Shown piece by piece: positions 21,418 through 31,374 of a DNA stretch of 64,000 bases; within the stretch, counting starts at the first letter, position 1; the number at the start of each line of letters is the position of its first letter. A program made the position numbers and the translations under genes. The notes beneath the pieces are model-generated. The model saw nothing but the letters and a program-made list of their open reading frames with translations. It ran no database searches and was not told where the DNA came from. Origin of the DNA: Mycolicibacterium litorale (GTDB lineage Bacteria > Actinomycetota > Actinomycetes > Mycobacteriales > Mycobacteriaceae); the NCBI RefSeq assembly GCF_014218295.1, contig NZ_AP023287.1, forward strand, positions 5,270,001 through 5,334,000. The letters are read 5' to 3'.

Positions 21418-22536
21418 ATGGATTTTCAGCTCAGCGATGAGCAGGTGCTGCTCCGCGACACCAGCCGTGAGGTGCTCACCCGCACCTACGACATCGAGAC
21501 CCGCCTCAAGGTCGTCGACTCCGAGCTCGGCTGGAGCCGCGACGTGTGGAATCAACTCGCCGAGATCGGCATCCTCGGGCTCGGGTTCGAAGAAGACGCC
21601 GGCGGTCAGCTCGAGATCATGGTGGTGGCCACCGAGATCGGTCGCCGGCTGGCACCCGAACCCGTCGTCTCCGCCGCGTTGGGCCCCGGTGCGCTGATCG
21701 CCGAGGTCGGCAGCGACGAGCAGAAGCAGGTGCTCGACGAGGTCGCCTCCGGTGAGCGGCTGCTCGCGTTCGCCCATACCGAACCCGGTATGCGGGGCAC
21801 CTCCGCGACGGTCTCGACAACCGCTGCGCAGCGGGGTGATTCGTGGTCGCTGACCGGGCGCAAGAACCCGGTGATCGCCGGTGACTGCGCCGACCTGCTC
21901 GTGGTCAGCGCCGCCCTGCCCGACGGCGGGACCGGTCTGTTCCTCGTCGATACGCAGTCCGAGGGCGCAGCGGTGACCCGCACGCCGTACCGCACCTTCG
22001 ACGGTCACCGCGGTGCGCAGATCGACCTCGACGGTGCGGCCGCCACGCCGCTCGGCTCCGGTGGTGACGCCGCCGACGCGATCGCGCGGACGCTGGTGCG
22101 CCTGCAGTCGGCGCTGTGCGCGGAGGCGCTCGGCGCGATGGAGGAAGCGCTGCGGCTGACGACCGACTACCTCAAGACCCGCAAGCAGTTCGGGGTCACG
22201 CTGAGCAAGTTCCAGACGCTGACGCAGCGCGCCGCGGACATGTACGTGTCGTTGGAGCTGGCCCGCAGCATGACGTACTACGCGGCGATGTCGATCGCCG
22301 ACGGCAACTTCGACCCGGCGATCGCGGCCAGGGCGAAGCTGCAGATCGGCCGCTCCGGCAGGCACATCGCGCAGGAGGCCATCCAGTTGCACGGCGGTAT
22401 CGGTGTCACCGCCGAGTACCCGGTCGGCCACTACGCCGCGCGGTTGACCGCGATCGAGCAGACGCTGGGTTCGGCGCAGGATCAGCTGCACACACTGATC
22501 AGCGGCCTCGGCACCTACGAGGTCGTCACCGTCTAG
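21418..22536 (+). CDS. Acyl-CoA dehydrogenase, partner subunit
   Basis: A 372-residue FadE-type protein with the fold intact (MDFQLSDEQVLLRD at the N-terminus; KTRKQFGVTLSKFQTLTQRAADMY and AIQLHGGIGVTAEYPVGHYAARL near the C-terminus). The middle domain is degenerate (AFAHTEPGMRGTS), and the C-terminal catalytic motif is altered, typical of the non-identical subunits in alpha2beta2 dehydrogenases. It starts 8 bp after the 20249 gene, with GGTAGGAG as ribosome site. A hairpin follows the stop (22536-22559). Confidence 0.9.
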   Translation: MDFQLSDEQVLLRDTSREVLTRTYDIETRLKVVDSELGWSRDVWNQLAEIGILGLGFEEDAGGQLEIMVVATEIGRRLAPEPVVSAALGPGALIAEVGSDEQKQVLDEVASGERLLAFAHTEPGMRGTSATVSTTAAQRGDSWSLTGRKNPVIAGDCADLLVVSAALPDGGTGLFLVDTQSEGAAVTRTPYRTFDGHRGAQIDLDGAAATPLGSGGDAADAIARTLVRLQSALCAEALGAMEEALRLTTDYLKTRKQFGVTLSKFQTLTQRAADMYVSLELARSMTYYAAMSIADGNFDPAIAARAKLQIGRSGRHIAQEAIQLHGGIGVTAEYPVGHYAARLTAIEQTLGSAQDQLHTLISGLGTYEVVTV

Positions 22537-22559
22537 CGCCCAAACGAACAAACGGGCGC
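22536..22559 (+). terminator. Hairpin after acyl-CoA dehydrogenase pair
   Basis: GCGCCC and GGGCGC arms separated by 12 nt, starting at the last base of the stop codon and followed by CAAAAG. It is a plausible terminator between convergent units (dehydrogenases and treS-mak). Confidence 0.45.
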
Positions 22560-22616
22560 AAAAGTGCGAGAGGGCGACGCCATTTCGTCCATCTCGGCGG
22601 GCATGCGCCAGGCCGC

Positions 22617-23951
22617 TCAGGCCCCGACGATGCGCAGGATCGACTTCATCGGGATCGGCAGCCAGCTGGGCCGGTAACGCGCCTCGTAGCCGACCTCGTA
22701 GACCGCCTTGTCCAGCTCATAGGCGGCGAGCAGCTCGGCGTGGTCGCGCGGATCGGTGCCCGAGGCGGCGGCGTATCCGTCACAGAACGCGCTGACGTTG
22801 CGGTCCACCCACTCGCGGGCGCGGGCCGCGAGCTGTTTGTCGTGCGCCGCGTCGCCGCCGCGTTCGATGAGCCGCTGATAGGCGGCGTACTCGTAGGAGC
22901 GCAGCATCCCGGCGACGTCACGCATCGGGGAGTCCGGGCGGCGCCGCTCCTCGAGGGGTTGGCCCGGCTCACCCTCGAAGTCGATGAGCAGCCACCCCTC
23001 GGTGGTGCGCAGCACCTGACCGAGGTGCAGGTCGCCGTGCACGCGATGCACCGTGATCTGCTGGTCGGCGAGTTTGCGGTAGCGCTCCTCGATCAGCGGG
23101 GCGTGCGGCTGCAGATCGGGCACCGCGTCGGCCACCGAGCGCAGCCGCTCCAGCACCGTGTCGAGCGGGAACGGCACCTGGGAGGTGCCCAGTTCGGCGG
23201 CCAGCGTCGCATGCACCGAGGCGACGGCCTCACCGAGCCGGTGCGACTCCCCGGCGAAGTCGCCGCCCACCTCGTCGGCGTAGAGGTCGCCCTCGGCGAA
23301 CAGATCGCGGGTGCTGGTGAGCGCCATGTCCCAGCCCTCGGCCGAGTTGGCGGCGAACTCGGTGACCATGCCCAACGCGTACGGCTCACCGTCGAGGGTG
23401 GTCTCGAACGAGCCGAGCAGCCGCGCCACATGCGGGTTACCGGCCCTGGCGAGCACCCGGTTCAGCTCGATGTCGGGGTTGATGCCGGGTGTGATGCGCC
23501 GGAAGACCTTGAGGATCGCCGACTGGTCGAAGATCACGCTGGTGTTGCTCTGCTCGGCGCTCGACACCCGCGGCGCCGTCTCGACCGGTAGCGTCGCGCC
23601 GGGCTCCTTGACGAAGGCGATGTCGCCGACCTGTGCCGACGAGTCGATCAGCGTCAGCAGGAACTGCGCCGCCGCCGGATCGTAGAGCGCGTCGTAGGCG
23701 GTGCGGTCGCCGTTGGCGGTGTCACTGCCGATCTTGGCCACCGCGCTGTACTCGTCGATCGGGGCCGAATCCCACCGCACCAGGATCTGATAGCGCTCCG
23801 GCTTGCCGTCGGTGTAGTCGACGGTGAGCAGCACGAGATCGAGGTCCTCACGCAGCGTTACCGTCACATCCGCTGCAGCAGACGACAATTCGCGGCTGCG
23901 GCCGCCGTACCACCGCTGCTGCGGTAGCCAGTCGTCGAACGGGAGATTCAT
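22617..23951 (-). CDS. mak: Maltokinase
   Basis: A 444-residue kinase that phosphorylates maltose to maltose-1-phosphate, the substrate of GlgE in the trehalose-to-alpha-glucan pathway. It has the aminoglycoside-phosphotransferase-like fold: N-terminal [13 protein letters not shown], catalytic loop [14 protein letters not shown] and metal motif [11 protein letters not shown] 23951 overlaps the treS stop by four bases (ATGA), so the two are coupled. Length matches mycobacterial Mak. Confidence 0.95.
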   Translation of the reverse strand: MNLPFDDWLPQQRWYGGRSRELSSAAADVTVTLREDLDLVLLTVDYTDGKPERYQILVRWDSAPIDEYSAVAKIGSDTANGDRTAYDALYDPAAAQFLLTLIDSSAQVGDIAFVKEPGATLPVETAPRVSSAEQSNTSVIFDQSAILKVFRRITPGINPDIELNRVLARAGNPHVARLLGSFETTLDGEPYALGMVTEFAANSAEGWDMALTSTRDLFAEGDLYADEVGGDFAGESHRLGEAVASVHATLAAELGTSQVPFPLDTVLERLRSVADAVPDLQPHAPLIEERYRKLADQQITVHRVHGDLHLGQVLRTTEGWLLIDFEGEPGQPLEERRRPDSPMRDVAGMLRSYEYAAYQRLIERGGDAAHDKQLAARAREWVDRNVSAFCDGYAAASGTDPRDHAELLAAYELDKAVYEVGYEARYRPSWLPIPMKSILRIVGA

Positions 23952-25762
23952 GGCTGCACTCCTGCCGGGTCGGGGTCGGGGGCGCGAAGCTGGAACCAGT
24001 AGAACCCGTGCCCGGGCAGCGTCAGCAGGTACGGCAACGCGCCGATGCTCGGGAAGTCGACGTAGCCGGTCATCTCGACCGGGGTGTAGCCGTTCCACTT
24101 CTGCAGGTTCAGCTCGATGGGTTGCGGGAAACGCGACAGATTGTTGACGCACAGCACGGTGTCGGTCTCTCCGGCGGCCCGGTCGCCGCTGCTGATCTCC
24201 CGCACGTACGCGAGCACCGACGGGTTGGATCCGCCGAGCTCGCGGAACGACCCGATCGCGAACGCGTCGTGGCGCCTGCGCACGGCGAGCATGGTCCGCG
24301 TCCAGTTGAGCAGAGAATTCGAACTGTCGCGCTGCGCTTCGACATTGACCGCCTGATAGCCGTAGATGGCGTCCTGGTTGGGCGGCAGGTAGAGACGGCC
24401 GGGGGTGGCCTTGGAGAAGCCGGCGTTGCGGTCGGGTGTCCACTGCATCGGGGTGCGCACACCGTCGCGGTCGCCCAGCCAGATGATGTCGCCCATCCCG
24501 ATCTCGTCGCCGTAGTAGAGCACCGGCGATCCGGGCAGGGACAGCAGCAGCGCGGTGAACAACTCGATCTGGTTGCGGTCGTTCTCCAGCAGGGGGGCCA
24601 GGCGGCGCCGGATGCCCACATTCGCCTTCATCCGGGGATCTTTGGCGTATTCGGCGTACATGTAGTCACGCTCTTCGTCGGTGACCATCTCCAGCGTCAG
24701 CTCGTCGTGGTTGCGCAGGAAGATCCCCCACTGCGCCAGATCCGGGATCTGCGGAGTCTGGGCGAGGATCTCGGAGATGGGGAACCGCGACTCGCGCCGG
24801 ACCGCCATGAAAATCCTTGGCATCAGCGGAAAGTGAAACGCCATATGGCACTCGTCGCCGCCGGTGGCCGGGTCGCCGAAGTACTCGACCACGTCGGCGG
24901 GCCACTGGTTGGCCTCGGCCAGCAGCACCCGGCCCGGATACTCGTCGTCGATGACCTTGCGGCAGTGTTTGAGGAACGCGTGCGTCTCGGGCAGGTTCTC
25001 GCAATTGGTGCCCTCGCGTTCGAACAGATACGGCACGGCGTCGAGCCGGAACCCGTCGATGCCGAGGTCGAGCCAGAAGCGCAGCACGTCGAGCATCGCG
25101 TCCTGCACGGCCGGGTTGTCGTAGTTCAGGTCCGGCTGGTGGGAGAAGAAGCGGTGCCAGTAGAACTGCCGCCGCACCGGGTCGAAGGTCCAGTTCGATT
25201 CCTCGGTGTCGACGAAGATGATTCGCGCGTCCGGGTATTTGTCGCTGGTGTCGCTCCACACGTAGAAGTCGCCGTAGGGGCCGTCCGGGTCGCGGCGCGA
25301 CTCCTGAAACCACGGGTGCGAATCGGAGGTGTGGTTCATCACCAGGTCGGTGATCACCCGGATACCGCGCCGGTGCGCCGCGTCGAGCAGCGTGACGAAA
25401 TCCTCGACGGTGCCGAACTCGGGCAGCACCTTGTAGAAGTCGCGGATGTCGTAGCCGCCGTCACGCAGCGGGGAGTCGTAGAACGGCGGCAGCCACAGGC
25501 AGTCGACGCCGAGCCACTGCAGATAGTCCAGCCGCTCGGTCAGCCCGCGCAGGTCACCGGAGCCGTCGGCGTCCGAATCGTGGAACGCCCGCACCAGCAC
25601 CTCGTAGAACACCGCGCGTTTGAACCACGTCCGGTCCTCGGGCACCATCCTGGCGTGGCCGAAGTCCCCGGCCGTCGGATGTTCGACCACCCCGTGTTCG
25701 ACGTGGCTGCCGTCGGCCGGATCATGCTCGGCGGGGGGCGGGGAGCCGCTGCTGTGGTCCAT
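23948..25762 (-). CDS. treS: Trehalose synthase
   Basis: A 604-residue GH13 enzyme that interconverts trehalose and maltose. Motifs: [15 protein letters not shown], nucleophile region [15 protein letters not shown], acid/base region [12 protein letters not shown] and the stabilising Asp in [11 protein letters not shown]. The N-terminus (about 35 residues, Pro/His/Glu-rich) is poorly structured. Forms an operon with mak; TreS and Mak act together to supply maltose-1-phosphate. Confidence 0.96.
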   Translation of the reverse strand: MDHSSGSPPPAEHDPADGSHVEHGVVEHPTAGDFGHARMVPEDRTWFKRAVFYEVLVRAFHDSDADGSGDLRGLTERLDYLQWLGVDCLWLPPFYDSPLRDGGYDIRDFYKVLPEFGTVEDFVTLLDAAHRRGIRVITDLVMNHTSDSHPWFQESRRDPDGPYGDFYVWSDTSDKYPDARIIFVDTEESNWTFDPVRRQFYWHRFFSHQPDLNYDNPAVQDAMLDVLRFWLDLGIDGFRLDAVPYLFEREGTNCENLPETHAFLKHCRKVIDDEYPGRVLLAEANQWPADVVEYFGDPATGGDECHMAFHFPLMPRIFMAVRRESRFPISEILAQTPQIPDLAQWGIFLRNHDELTLEMVTDEERDYMYAEYAKDPRMKANVGIRRRLAPLLENDRNQIELFTALLLSLPGSPVLYYGDEIGMGDIIWLGDRDGVRTPMQWTPDRNAGFSKATPGRLYLPPNQDAIYGYQAVNVEAQRDSSNSLLNWTRTMLAVRRRHDAFAIGSFRELGGSNPSVLAYVREISSGDRAAGETDTVLCVNNLSRFPQPIELNLQKWNGYTPVEMTGYVDFPSIGALPYLLTLPGHGFYWFQLRAPDPDPAGVQP

Positions 25763-25852
25763 CGGTCTTCAGTCCTACCCATCGTGGCGGTACCTGAATC
25801 GTGGCCCAGTCCGGGCGGCCGCGCGACCGCAGCGCGGCGGTAAGGTGCCGGG

Positions 25853-26647
25853 GTGGCCAACCGTGATCACGGCGACCCCGGCGACGCACCGTCGATCCCG
25901 CCGCCGCTGCGCCCTGCCGTCGACGCGGTGCGACCGTCGGCCGCCGAAGAGGCGCGCACCATCGCGGCCTCGACCAACACCGCCACGCTCGCCACGCTGA
26001 CCGCCGACGGTGACCCGTGGGCGTCGTTCGTCACCTACGGTCTGCTCGGCGGCGCCCCGGTGCTGTGCGTGTCGAACCTGGCCGAACACGGCCGCAACCT
26101 GGCCGGTGATCCGCGGGCGAGCATCGCGATCGTCGCGCCCGCGTCCGAGTCCGATCCGCTGGCCAGTGGCCGGGTGACGCTGGCCGGGGTCGCCGAGCGG
26201 CCCACCGGTGACGAGGCGCAGGCCGCGCGCGACGCGCACCTGGCGGCGGTGGCCGCGGCCAAGTACTACATCGACTACAACGACTTCACGCTGTGGGTGC
26301 TGCGCGTGCACCGCGTGCGGTGGGTCGGCGGGTACGGGCGGATGGACTCGTGCACCGGTGTCGACTACGCGGCGGCCGAACCGGATCCGGTGGCCCCGCA
26401 CGCCGCGGGCGCGATCGCACACCTCAACGCCGACCACGCCGATTCGCTGCTGGCGATGGCGCGGGTGCTCGGCGGCTACCCCGACGCCACGGCGGCGACG
26501 TGCACGGTGGCCGACCGCTACGGTCTGGATCTGCGCCTCGACACCGAACGCGGCATCGCCTACACCCGCGTGAGCTACGCCGCGCCGATCAGTGCGCCGG
26601 GTGAACTGCGCTCTGCGGCGGTGGAGTTGACGCGGCGGGCCCGCTGA
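25853..26647 (+). CDS. HugZ-like PPOX / DUF2470 protein
   Basis: A 264-residue protein: N-terminal split beta-barrel of the PPOX fold (NTATLATLTADGDPWASFVTYG, about residues 40-165), followed by a DUF2470 domain (AIAHLNADHADSLLAMARVLGG, about 180-255). This architecture is shared with HugZ-type heme-utilisation proteins; heme oxygenase activity is unproven here. GTG 25853 is used. Divergent from treS. Confidence 0.87.
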   Translation: MANRDHGDPGDAPSIPPPLRPAVDAVRPSAAEEARTIAASTNTATLATLTADGDPWASFVTYGLLGGAPVLCVSNLAEHGRNLAGDPRASIAIVAPASESDPLASGRVTLAGVAERPTGDEAQAARDAHLAAVAAAKYYIDYNDFTLWVLRVHRVRWVGGYGRMDSCTGVDYAAAEPDPVAPHAAGAIAHLNADHADSLLAMARVLGGYPDATAATCTVADRYGLDLRLDTERGIAYTRVSYAAPISAPGELRSAAVELTRRAR

Positions 26648-26678
26648 CGCTGACCGGGCGTCGAATACGATCCCCCGT

Positions 26679-27257
26679 ATGTCTGCTGCGACCGAACGTC
26701 CGGAATCCTGGCACGCGGCGTTCGAGTTGATCCGCACCCGCGGCTACGAACACCGCGAGGAACCGTTCCGCCTGGCCAGCGGTCAGCTCAGCCACGACTA
26801 CATCGACGGCAAGTACGCCGTCGACAACGGTGAGCGGCTGACGATCGTGAGCCGCGCGGTCGCCGATCTGGCCGCCCGCACCGGTATCGAGTTCGACGCC
26901 GTCGGTGGCCTGACCATGGGCGCCGACCCGCTGGCGCACGGCGTCGCGATCGTCACGGGCGCGGCCTGGTTCTCGGTGCGCAAGGAGCAGAAGCAGCGCG
27001 GCCGCGAGCAGTGGATCGAGGGCACCCGCATCGAACCGGGGATGCGGGTCCTGCTCGTCGACGATGTGATCAGCACCGGCGGGTCGACGGCGCTGGCGTT
27101 CGACCGGGTCGTCGCGGCCGGTGCGGTGGTCACCGGGGTGATCCCGATGGTCGACCGGGGCGACGTCGCCGCGACGCTGTTCGCCGAGCGGGGTGTGCCG
27201 TTCGCCGCGCTGGTGACCTACCGCGACCTGGGGATCGAACCGATCACAGCGGTGTAA
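26679..27257 (+). CDS. Orotate-phosphoribosyltransferase-like protein
   Basis: A 192-residue type I phosphoribosyltransferase. The PRPP-binding signature is VLLVDDVISTGGST (about residues 125-138), preceded by FDAVGGLTMGADPLA and a KEQKQRG loop consistent with OPRTases. It probably converts orotate or another base plus PRPP to a nucleotide; differences from the M. tuberculosis PyrE I remember suggest a paralogue rather than the main pyrE. A strong hairpin follows (27262-27289). Confidence 0.85.
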   Translation: MSAATERPESWHAAFELIRTRGYEHREEPFRLASGQLSHDYIDGKYAVDNGERLTIVSRAVADLAARTGIEFDAVGGLTMGADPLAHGVAIVTGAAWFSVRKEQKQRGREQWIEGTRIEPGMRVLLVDDVISTGGSTALAFDRVVAAGAVVTGVIPMVDRGDVAATLFAERGVPFAALVTYRDLGIEPITAV

Positions 27258-27261
27258 CCGT

Positions 27262-27289
27262 CCCGGCGGCGTAGAGATTCGCCGCCGGG
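27262..27289 (+). terminator. Hairpin after the phosphoribosyltransferase gene
   Basis: CCCGGCGGC and GCCGCCGGG arms (9-bp perfect stem) with a 10-nt loop directly after the stop at 27257. Confidence 0.65.
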
Positions 27290-27348
27290 GCGTCAAGAGT
27301 TCGTCAAGGGCACTGCCGTAACGCGCCTGGAACGCGCACGGTGACACC

Positions 27349-28791
27349 ATGACCTTGCTCGACCGCCTCCCGTTCCTGCCGCACCCGGCGACATCGCCCG
27401 TCGATCCGGCGGTCTGGCCGCGCACCACCACCGTCGACCCGCAGGGCCGGTTGTGCGTCGGCGGGCTGGCGCTGACCGACATCGCCGACCGCTACGGCAC
27501 GCCGGCCTACGTCGTGGACGAAGCGGACTTCCGCAGCCGGTTGCGCGACTACCGGTCCGCGCTTCCGGACGCCGCACTGGTCTACGCCGCCAAGTCGTTG
27601 CTCACCACGACGGTGGCGCGCTGGGTCGCCGAGGCCGGGGCCGGGGTGGACGTCAGCAGCGCGGGCGAACTGGCCACCGCACTGGCCGGCGGCGTCGACC
27701 CGGCGCAGATCGTGTTGCACGGCAACGGCAAACCACCCGAGGAGGTGTGCGAGGCGCTGGTCGCCGGGGTGGGCCGGGTCGTCATCGACTCGCTCGTCGA
27801 GATCGCCTACCTGGCGTGCGCGGCGCCGCGGCCGCAGCCGGTGCTGGTGCGCATCACCCCCGGTGTGGACATCGGCGGGCACGCCGCGGTCACCACCGGC
27901 GTCGCCGATCAGAAGTTCGGCTTCCCGATCGACGGCGGCGCGGCGGCCGCGGCCGTCCAGCGCATCGTCGCCCAGCCGCGCCTGCGGCTGGTGGGGGTGC
28001 ACTGCCACATCGGATCCCAGATCACCGACCCCGCGCACTACGACACCGCGGTGCGCCGCATGATCGCGTTCATGGCCGACGTGCGGGCCCGCCACGGCAT
28101 CGTGCTCGGGGAACTCGACCTCGGCGGCGGGCACGGCGTGGGCTACCTCAGCGGCGAGCCCACGCTGGACCTCGCGGAGTTCGCCCGGGTCCTCGACGAC
28201 GCGCTGGACGCGGCCTGTGCGGCCGAGCGGTTCCCCCGCCCGCGGGTGATGGTGGAACCGGGCCGAGCGGTCAGCGCGCGCGCCGGTGTCACGCTGTACC
28301 GGGTGCTGGCGGTGAAGACCCAACCGGGCGGGCGCACCTTCGTCACGGTCGACGGCGGGATGTCCGACAACCCGCGGGTCGCGCTGTACGGCGCGAAATA
28401 CTCAGTGGCGCTGGCGAACCGGCACGCTCTCGGCCCGATGCAGACCGTGACGGTCGCGGGCAGGCACTGCGAGTCCGGGGACGAGCTGATCCGCGACGCG
28501 ACGCTGCCCGCCGATGTGCACCCCGGCGATCTGCTGGCGGTCCCGGTCACCGGCGCCTACCACCACAGCATGGCGTCGGCGTACAACATGGTCGGGCGGC
28601 CTCCGGTGGTCTCGGTGTGCCTCGGCACCGCATCGGAGCTGGTGCGGCGGGAGACGATCGACGATCTGCTGGCCCGGGACCGCGGCTGGTCAGCGGGCGA
28701 CGACGAGCACGGGGGTGGGCTCCACCCCGACGGTCACGGCGTCCCCGGCGGTGAACGCCGCGGCCGCCGTGCTCGGCAGCTGAGCGGATAG
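27349..28791 (+). CDS. LysA-like PLP decarboxylase (diaminopimelate decarboxylase family)
   Basis: A fold III PLP decarboxylase of up to 480 residues. PLP-lysine region VYAAKSLLTTT, then DVSSAGELATAL, VHCHIGSQITDP, DLGGGHGVGY, VEPGRAVSARAG and the active-site CESGDELIRD, all LysA hallmarks. The natural C-terminus is probably near 28690; about 34 further codons run into the 3' end of the convergent ABC ATPase gene, either a read-on tail or loss of the original stop. It could decarboxylate diaminopimelate or another D-amino centre; likely a second copy besides the housekeeping lysA. Confidence 0.87.
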   Translation: MTLLDRLPFLPHPATSPVDPAVWPRTTTVDPQGRLCVGGLALTDIADRYGTPAYVVDEADFRSRLRDYRSALPDAALVYAAKSLLTTTVARWVAEAGAGVDVSSAGELATALAGGVDPAQIVLHGNGKPPEEVCEALVAGVGRVVIDSLVEIAYLACAAPRPQPVLVRITPGVDIGGHAAVTTGVADQKFGFPIDGGAAAAAVQRIVAQPRLRLVGVHCHIGSQITDPAHYDTAVRRMIAFMADVRARHGIVLGELDLGGGHGVGYLSGEPTLDLAEFARVLDDALDAACAAERFPRPRVMVEPGRAVSARAGVTLYRVLAVKTQPGGRTFVTVDGGMSDNPRVALYGAKYSVALANRHALGPMQTVTVAGRHCESGDELIRDATLPADVHPGDLLAVPVTGAYHHSMASAYNMVGRPPVVSVCLGTASELVRRETIDDLLARDRGWSAGDDEHGGGLHPDGHGVPGGERRGRRARQLSG

Positions 28792-29730
28792 GACGGTCCC
28801 GTCGCCGAGCGTGCAGTACACCCGCGAGATGGAGCCGAGGAACGCCACCGAGCTGACCGTCGCGTTCGGGGTGCCGCCCGCGGTGACGGTGACCGACTCG
28901 GGGCGCACCAACGCCACCCCGTCCCCGCCGGTGACAGAACCGTCCAGCGCGGGGACGTCGGTGCCGAGCAGGTGCGCGCGCCCCGCCGCCACCGTGGCGG
29001 CCACCTTGTTGTTGAGTCCGACGAACTCGGCCACGAACGGCGTTGCGGGACGGGCGTACAACTCGGCGGGGGCGGCGAGCTGTTCCAGCCGGCCCTGGTT
29101 CATGACACCGACCCGGTCGGCGACCGCCAGCGCCTCCTCCTGGTCGTGGGTGACGAACAGCGTGGTGGTGCCGACCTCGAGTTGCACGCGACGGATCTCG
29201 TCGCGCAGCTGGGCGCGGACCTTGGCGTCGAGCGCGGACAGCGGTTCGTCGAGGAGCAGCACCCGCGGCTGGATGGCCAGCGCACGGGCCAGCGCGACGC
29301 GCTGCTGCTGGCCACCGGACAGTTCGCCGGCGTACTTGTGTGTGTGCGCCGACAACCCGACCAGGTCGAGCATGTCGGTGGCCCGAGCGAGGCGCTGCGC
29401 CTTGGGTTTTCCGCGCATCTTGAGCCCGAACGCGACGTTGTCGAGCACGGTCAGGTGCGGGAACAGGCTGTAAGCCTGGAACACCATGCCCATGTCGCGT
29501 TTGTTGGCGGGCACCCGGCTCACGTCGCGGCCGTCGACCGACACCGAACCCGACGTCGCCTCGTCGAGGCCGGCGAGGATCCGCAGGGCGGTGGTCTTCC
29601 CGCAGCCCGACGGGCCGAGCAGGGCGACGAGTTCGCCGGGCCGCATGTGCAGGGTGAGCCCGTCGAGCGCGTGCACGGTGCCGTACACCCGGGTCAGGTC
29701 GTTGAGTTCGACGGCGACTCCGGCGGTCAT
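28690..29730 (-). CDS. ABC transporter ATPase (spermidine/iron/thiamine type)
   Basis: A 346-residue ABC ATPase. Walker A GPSGCGKT, Q-loop VFQAYSLFPH, signature LSGGQQQRVALARAL, Walker B LLLDEPLSALDAK, H-loop VTHDQEEAL; the C-terminal TOBE-like domain (residues about 245-346) places it with importers of the PotA/FbpC/ThiQ group. It overlaps the upstream permease by four bases and the convergent LysA-like gene by about 100 bp. Powers the importer encoded at 29727-32502. Confidence 0.94.
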   Translation of the reverse strand: MTAGVAVELNDLTRVYGTVHALDGLTLHMRPGELVALLGPSGCGKTTALRILAGLDEATSGSVSVDGRDVSRVPANKRDMGMVFQAYSLFPHLTVLDNVAFGLKMRGKPKAQRLARATDMLDLVGLSAHTHKYAGELSGGQQQRVALARALAIQPRVLLLDEPLSALDAKVRAQLRDEIRRVQLEVGTTTLFVTHDQEEALAVADRVGVMNQGRLEQLAAPAELYARPATPFVAEFVGLNNKVAATVAAGRAHLLGTDVPALDGSVTGGDGVALVRPESVTVTAGGTPNATVSSVAFLGSISRVYCTLGDGTVLSAQLPSTAAAAFTAGDAVTVGVEPTPVLVVAR

Positions 29731-30536
29731 GCGACTCCTGTGGTCGTTGGCGCGGGTGCGGCGATCGCGGTGGCACGGCGCCGCCCGCGGGTGACGAGCG
29801 AAAGGGCCAGCAGCAGAATGAAGCCCAGCAACAGGACGGCCAGCGAGGCCGCCACCGACGTCGGGCCGTCGGTCTTGCCGAGCGCGACGATCTGGACCTG
29901 CAGCGTCTGATAGCCGCTCAGCGAGGCGATGGTGTATTCACCGAGGACGACGGCGATCGAGATGAACGCCGCCGACAGGATGCCCGACCAGATGTTGGGG
30001 ACCACGACCCGCAGGATCGTGGCGGTCCATCCTGCCCCGAGTGAGCGCGCCGCCTCCGACAGCGTCTTCAGGTCGATGGCCGACAGTGCCGCGTCGATCG
30101 ACCGGTAGGCGAACGGCAGCACCAGCACGACGTAGACGAATGTCAGTGTGAGCGCGGACTCTCCGAGGAAGTACGTCACCCACAGGTAGACGTTCTTCAA
30201 CCCGACGACGATCACCAGCGCGGGGATGGTCAGCGGCAGCAGGCACAGGAATTCGACGGACCGCCGTGCCCACGGCGCCCGCAACCGCACCCAGATCATC
30301 GTCGGCACCAGCACGATCAGCATCGCGACCACGGTGAGCACCGCCAGCAGCAGCGACACGATGATCGCCTGGTAGAGCGCCTCGTCGGTGACGAGGTTCT
30401 GCCACGCCTGCAGGGTGCGGCCGCCGCCGATCAGGTCACGGGTGGAGAAGTCGGCCATCGCGTAGAGCGGGAACAGAAAGAACAGCCCGAAGATCACCCA
30501 CAGCGCCACGCGCACAGCCCGTTTCACTGCAGCCAC
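29727..30536 (-). CDS. ABC transporter permease (second)
   Basis: A 269-residue inner-membrane permease with six hydrophobic helices and the EAA loop EAARSLGAGWTATILRVVVP that contacts the ATPase. The GTG at 30536 overlaps the first permease stop by 13 bp; its own stop overlaps the ATPase start (ATGA). Part of the importer operon. Confidence 0.92.
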   Translation of the reverse strand: MAAVKRAVRVALWVIFGLFFLFPLYAMADFSTRDLIGGGRTLQAWQNLVTDEALYQAIIVSLLLAVLTVVAMLIVLVPTMIWVRLRAPWARRSVEFLCLLPLTIPALVIVVGLKNVYLWVTYFLGESALTLTFVYVVLVLPFAYRSIDAALSAIDLKTLSEAARSLGAGWTATILRVVVPNIWSGILSAAFISIAVVLGEYTIASLSGYQTLQVQIVALGKTDGPTSVAASLAVLLLGFILLLALSLVTRGRRRATAIAAPAPTTTGVA

Positions 30537-31366
30537 CTCGCGGTGCGGCGGACCAGCGCGTTGTAGGCCACCATCACGACCGCGACCACCACGATCATCT
30601 CCAGCGCCAGCGCGTAGGCGAAGCCGGACTGGCCGAGCACCACCTCACTGGTCAGCGCGGAGCGGATCAGCAGCGGGACGATCGGGCTGCCCTGGCTGAC
30701 GAGTGCCGCGGCCGTCGCATAGGCGGCGAAGGCGTTGGCGAACAACAGCAGCAGCGATCCGAGGAAGGCCGGCGCCAGCAGCGGAAAGCCGACCTCGCGC
30801 CAGTACTGCCACGTCGAGGCGCCCAGATTGACCGCCGCCTCCCGCCACTGTTCCCGCAGCCCTTCGAGGGCCGGCACGAAGACGATGACCATGAGCGGGA
30901 TCTGGAAGTACGTGTAGACGAGGATCAGCCCGGACAGGGTGTAGAGCCACCCCGATCCGGCGAGGTTCCAGCCCAGCGCCTGCTGGATCCACAGCGTCAG
31001 GACGCCGTTGAGCCCGACGGTGGCCAGGAACGCGAAAGCCAGCGCCACACCGCCGAACTGGGCGAGCACGCTGCACAGCGCGAGCACTGCGCGGCGCACC
31101 ATCGACTGCGGCGGGCTGCTCACGATGAGCCACGACAGCAGCGCGCCGAACACCGCGCCCAGCAGTGCGGTGCTGCCCGACAGCAGCACGCTCTTCCACA
31201 GCGCCGACAGCGCCGTCGCCGAGAACAGCGCCTCGATGCGGTCCAGCGAGAAGGCGCCGTCGGCGAAGAACGCGCTGACCACGACCGTGACCGTCGGGAT
31301 GATCAGGAAGATCGTCAGCACGGCGAAGAACGGCAGCAGCGGCACGCCGTCGCGCAGGCGTCTCAC
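30524..31366 (-). CDS. ABC transporter permease (first)
   Basis: A 280-residue permease, about six membrane helices. The EAA-like loop is REAAVNLGASTWQYWREVGFPLL. It starts at GTG 31366, eight bases after the binding-protein stop. Pairs with the 29727 permease in a heterodimeric membrane domain. Confidence 0.92.
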   Translation of the reverse strand: MRRLRDGVPLLPFFAVLTIFLIIPTVTVVVSAFFADGAFSLDRIEALFSATALSALWKSVLLSGSTALLGAVFGALLSWLIVSSPPQSMVRRAVLALCSVLAQFGGVALAFAFLATVGLNGVLTLWIQQALGWNLAGSGWLYTLSGLILVYTYFQIPLMVIVFVPALEGLREQWREAAVNLGASTWQYWREVGFPLLAPAFLGSLLLLFANAFAAYATAAALVSQGSPIVPLLIRSALTSEVVLGQSGFAYALALEMIVVVAVVMVAYNALVRRTARWLQ

Positions 31367-31374
31367 GGTGTACG

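Noticed and set aside
22116-23591. 491-residue + strand frame over mak
   Set aside because: Shadow of the maltokinase and dehydrogenase genes, no domain.
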